From Neobacillus sp. SuZ13 (GTDB lineage Bacteria > Bacillota > Bacilli > Bacillales > Cytobacillaceae), in contig NZ_CP126107.1 in assembly GCF_030123365.1 (NCBI RefSeq), forward strand, positions 1,535,501 through 1,599,500: DNA of 64,000 bases, in the 5' to 3' direction. Below the pieces are notes generated by a model. The model was not told where the DNA came from. It saw only the letters and a program-made list of their open reading frames with translations, and searched no databases. Below, piece by piece: positions 61,097-64,000 of this stretch. A program made the position numbers and the translations under genes. Position 1 is the stretch's first letter; each line of letters starts with the position of its first letter.

Positions 61097-63390
61097 TGTC
61101 TATTTTAGAAGAAAAATTAACATCAAAAAGCATTGCAGAACAAATTTCTACTTTTGAATCAGGGAATGAAATGGCTGCAATGGCCGCAGCACAAATCAAT
61201 TATCATATTATGGGATACTTCCCAATAACGCCTTCCACTGAGGTCGCTCAATTTTTAGATCAAATGAAAACACGTGGAGAACATGATATTAAACTGATTC
61301 CTGCAGATGGTGAGCACGGTTCGGCCGGGATTTGCTATGGTGCAGCAGCAACAGGTGCACGGGTAATCAATGCAACAAGTGCAAATGGATTCTTGTATAT
61401 GCTTGAGCAAATGCCAGTCCAATCAGGTACTCGTTTTCCTATGGTAATGAATCTTGTTACGCGTGCTGTGAGTGGTCCATTAGATATTCGCGGAGATCAT
61501 TCTGACTTATATTATGCTTTAAATACAGGCTGGGTCATATTAACAGCAAAAACCCCGCAAGCTGTTTATGATATGAATATTATGGCATTAAAAATTGCGG
61601 AACATTCTAAGGTCCGTTTACCTGTTATTGTTGCTTATGATGGATTCTTTACTTCCCATCAAAAGCGCCGGGTTGAATTCTTTAAGGAGCGCAGTGTTGT
61701 GCAGCAATTTGTGGGTGAATGCCCAACAGATTACAACTTTATTAGGGATTTAAGTAAACCAGTAACGATTGGTGCCCATATGAGCGGGGATGATTTCCTT
61801 AACAATCACTTCCAACAGTCTGAAGCAATGTACAATGCTGGTGAGATTTTTAAAGAGGTAGCTGAAGAATACGCTAAGCTATCGGGAAGAGAATATCCTG
61901 TACTAGATTTATATAAAATGGAAGATGCAGAAGTTGCTTTATTTCTATTAAACTCTGCTGCAGAATCTGCTAAGGATGTTGTGGATCAACTTCGTGAAAA
62001 AGGAATAAAGGCTGGAGTGATCAGTCCAAATATTATTCGTCCATTCCCTGCAAAAGAAATTCGCGAAGCTCTTAAGAATGTAAAATCATTATTAATTGGG
62101 GAACGCGCCGATTCCTATGGAGCAAATGGTCCTAACCTTACACATGAAGTGAAATCTGCACTTCAAGATGACAAAGACAACAAGACCATTGTGTTAAGTC
62201 GCGTATTTGGACTTGGCGGTAAGGATTTCTACGCAAGTGATGCCGAGGCATTCTTTGATATGGCATTGGATACATTGGAAAAAGGCTATGCCGAAAAGCC
62301 ATTTGATTACTATGGACATATCCCTGGCAATCCTGAGAAAATTCTTAAGCCAGTCATTTTACCTCAACATGGAGATGTCTATAAAACTGGACTAATCGAT
62401 GTGAAAATGGATGAAGAAACAAATAAATTAAAAGTAAAAATACCACCACTTCGGGCCTTAACTGGTAAACCAAAACGAATTGCATCAGGTCACGGTGCAT
62501 GTCCGGGCTGTGGAATTTTTGCTGGGCTTGAGTTGTTCTTTAAAGGAATTGAGGGAGACATCGTTACTCTATTCCAAACAGGCTGTGCCTATGTAACTAC
62601 TACATCTTATCCAAGCACATCCCATAAGCAAACAATGATGCACAATTTATTCCAAAACGGTGCTGCAACATTATCAGGTACTGTTGAAGCGTTCATGGAA
62701 TTAAAACGCCGTGGTGAAATTCAGGTATCTGATGATGCTACATTCGTAATGATTACTGGTGATGGCGGAATGGATATCGGGATGGGATCAGCTATCGGTA
62801 CAGCGCTTCGTGGTCATAAGCTAATTATGCTCGAATATGATAATGAAGGCTACATGAATACCGGCTCACAGATGTCTTATTCCACGCCAATCGGTCATAT
62901 GACAAGTACTTCAGGTGTAGGAAAAACACAGCGTGGTAAGGCTTTCCATCATAAAGATACAGCACAAATTATGGCAGCAACGAATATTTCATATGTGTTT
63001 ACAGGTTCCGAAGCATTCCCTCAGGACCTAGTTAAAAAAGGCGCTAAAGCACAGTGGTATGCACAAAATGTCGGTACAGTTTACGGGAAACTTCTCATCA
63101 CATGCCCGCTTAACTGGAAATCTGACGATCGTTTTGGCACAACCATTGTGGAGGCTGCGGTAAACTCATGTTTCTTCCCTCTTTATGAAGTGGAACAGGG
63201 GGTTACATCGATTACTTACAATCCAGAAGAGAAGAATAAACGAATTCCACTTTCGGATTGGTTAAAGTATATGGGGAAAACAAAACACCTTCTAAAAGAA
63301 GAGAACAAGCCAATGTTAGAAGAGTTTGAAGCTGAAGTTGAGAAAAGATGGCAGCGTCTAAAAGCAAAGGATGAAAATCCAATGTTGTAA
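61096..63390 (+). CDS. 2-oxoacid:ferredoxin oxidoreductase, fused alpha-beta subunit
   Basis: This 764-residue protein has an alpha domain (about 15-400; NYHIMGYFPITPSTEVAQFL, ADGEHGSAGICYGAAATGAR). The beta domain (about 455-764) has the TPP site SGHGACPGCGIFAGLELFF, ITGDGGMDIGMGSAIGTA and EYDNEGYMNTG. Substrate specificity (pyruvate, 2-oxoglutarate or branched-chain 2-oxoacids) cannot be fixed. No ferredoxin gene is adjacent. Its start overlaps the preceding stop by one base (TAATG). Confidence 0.9.
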   Translation: MSILEEKLTSKSIAEQISTFESGNEMAAMAAAQINYHIMGYFPITPSTEVAQFLDQMKTRGEHDIKLIPADGEHGSAGICYGAAATGARVINATSANGFLYMLEQMPVQSGTRFPMVMNLVTRAVSGPLDIRGDHSDLYYALNTGWVILTAKTPQAVYDMNIMALKIAEHSKVRLPVIVAYDGFFTSHQKRRVEFFKERSVVQQFVGECPTDYNFIRDLSKPVTIGAHMSGDDFLNNHFQQSEAMYNAGEIFKEVAEEYAKLSGREYPVLDLYKMEDAEVALFLLNSAAESAKDVVDQLREKGIKAGVISPNIIRPFPAKEIREALKNVKSLLIGERADSYGANGPNLTHEVKSALQDDKDNKTIVLSRVFGLGGKDFYASDAEAFFDMALDTLEKGYAEKPFDYYGHIPGNPEKILKPVILPQHGDVYKTGLIDVKMDEETNKLKVKIPPLRALTGKPKRIASGHGACPGCGIFAGLELFFKGIEGDIVTLFQTGCAYVTTTSYPSTSHKQTMMHNLFQNGAATLSGTVEAFMELKRRGEIQVSDDATFVMITGDGGMDIGMGSAIGTALRGHKLIMLEYDNEGYMNTGSQMSYSTPIGHMTSTSGVGKTQRGKAFHHKDTAQIMAATNISYVFTGSEAFPQDLVKKGAKAQWYAQNVGTVYGKLLITCPLNWKSDDRFGTTIVEAAVNSCFFPLYEVEQGVTSITYNPEEKNKRIPLSDWLKYMGKTKHLLKEENKPMLEEFEAEVEKRWQRLKAKDENPML

Positions 63391-63401
63391 ATTGAAGAGC
63401 C

Positions 63402-63433
63402 TAAAAAACACTTCCTTTGGGAGTGTTTTTTTA
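63402..63433 (+). terminator. Terminator
   Basis: AAAAAACACTTCC pairs with GGAGTGTTTTTT around TTTG. Confidence 0.9.
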
Positions 63434-63439
63434 TAATTA

Positions 63440-63492
63440 TTGACAAGGTTAATCCAATTTGATAAAAATCTAATTAGATAATTGTCAAATAT
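63440..63492 (+). promoter_or_regulatory. Promoter/operator region of the ArsR-type gene
   Basis: TTGACA (63440-63445) could be a -35. ATTTGATAA (from about 63458) and TTGTCAAAT (about 63483-63491) form near-perfect inverted arms, a plausible autoregulatory operator. Confidence 0.4.
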
Positions 63493-63513
63493 AAAGGAAA
63501 GCGAGGTAGGACA

Positions 63514-64000
63514 ATGATCCAATTAGATAAAATCGTATCTTTTTATAAAACAATGGGAGACCCAACAAGAATTCGGATTGTAGCCATATTGGCAAAAGGT
63601 CCACTTCATGGTCAGGCGATTGCTGGAAAGCTTGGCTTATCTGCTCCAACGATTACACATCATTTAAAGAAATTACGGGAAATTCATGTGGTTTATGACA
63701 GAAGAGTCAAGAATACTATCTACTTTTACCTAAATGAATCGCTGATAAATCAGCAGGCAAAGGTGTTTACAGAACTGTTAGAAAAAAAGGGAGAGGAGTT
63801 GGATGAAATGGTCGAGTCCAGTCTCGAGAGACAAAAAATCATCGAAAATTTCTTTACGAAAACTGGGAAACTAAAAAATATTCCAGCACAACGAAAAAAG
63901 AAGTTAATCGTATTTGAACACATGATACGCGGGTTAAAAATGGGTGAAAAGTACGAAGAAAAACAATTAAATGAGTTTATAAAACAATTCCATGACGACT
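63514..64000 (+). CDS. ArsR-type winged-helix regulator with DUF2087-like tail (cut by window edge)
   Basis: The frame is open from ATG 63514 (AAGGAAAGCGAGG ahead) to the right edge, so at least 162 residues. The N-terminal HTH is ArsR-like: FYKTMGDPTRIRIVAILAKG, IAGKLGLSAPTITHHLKKLR. The tail KLKNIPAQRKKKLIVFEHMI looks like a DUF2087 domain, known in ArsR-like regulators. No Cys-rich metal site is visible. The target is unknown. Confidence 0.82.
   Translation, partial: MIQLDKIVSFYKTMGDPTRIRIVAILAKGPLHGQAIAGKLGLSAPTITHHLKKLREIHVVYDRRVKNTIYFYLNESLINQQAKVFTELLEKKGEELDEMVESSLERQKIIENFFTKTGKLKNIPAQRKKKLIVFEHMIRGLKMGEKYEEKQLNEFIKQFHDD

Overview
The window is about 64 kb of low-GC Gram-positive chromosome. 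It looks like a spore-forming Bacillaceae member of the Bacillus/Neobacillus type. The main support is an alpha/beta small acid-soluble spore protein, two YjcZ-type spore miniproteins, SigI-RsgI, a class IV polyhydroxyalkanoate (PHA) synthase with PhaQ and PhaP, LutABC with LutR, and a short copy of a dispersed Bacillaceae intergenic repeat. No rRNA, tRNA, CRISPR array, prophage or complete insertion sequence was seen. All family assignments come from reading the sequence; no database was searched.

Bases 1-15200 form a metal-handling and envelope region centred on copper. It holds a CcdA/DsbD-like membrane protein, a YdhK-like lipoprotein, a small Cys-rich membrane protein, a BNR-repeat lipoprotein, and an OmpR-type response regulator without a kinase. 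It also holds a His/Met-rich membrane protein coupled to a NosR/NapH-like 4Fe-4S membrane protein, then csoR-copZ-copA, several small membrane or secreted proteins, a CopC-CopD fusion (YcnJ) and YcnI. The main discovery is that at least seven promoters here share an element (TTTCTGCA or a close variant) at exactly the same distance from a TANNNT -10 box. One probable further copy lies in front of the response regulator itself. I infer a single activator-dependent regulon, with the orphan regulator as first candidate. Three gene remnants also sit in this region: a frameshifted NlpC/P60 domain, an ORF with an in-frame stop, and an ORF without a usable start.

Bases 15200-31000 are metabolic. They hold a YczE-type membrane protein, an aminotransferase, a CoxG-like protein, a cadherin-like secreted protein, PEP carboxylase, and AdhE preceded by a near-consensus FadR (fatty-acid regulon) operator. 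Next come a PHA cluster (a novel-looking associated gene, phaR, phaC, then phaQ-phaP), an alpha/beta hydrolase and a CwlO-like NlpC/P60 hydrolase.

Bases 31000-46700 hold a DUF6230/DUF6114-like trio divergent from a LuxR-type regulator, UppP, a membrane-anchored GDPD phosphodiesterase, YjcZ miniproteins, a YkvA-like protein, a second FtsH-type protease, release factor 3, an acyl-reductase-like SDR paired with a fatty-aldehyde-dehydrogenase-like enzyme, and sigI-rsgI.

Bases 46700-64000 hold an SASP gene, the glycolate-oxidase pair glcD-glcF with a CdaR-type regulator, small spore-like proteins, a DUF4080-type radical SAM protein, and the lactate module (lldP, lutR, lutABC) with two identical LutR operators. 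The window ends with a two-polypeptide 2-oxoacid:ferredoxin oxidoreductase and a truncated ArsR-type regulator.
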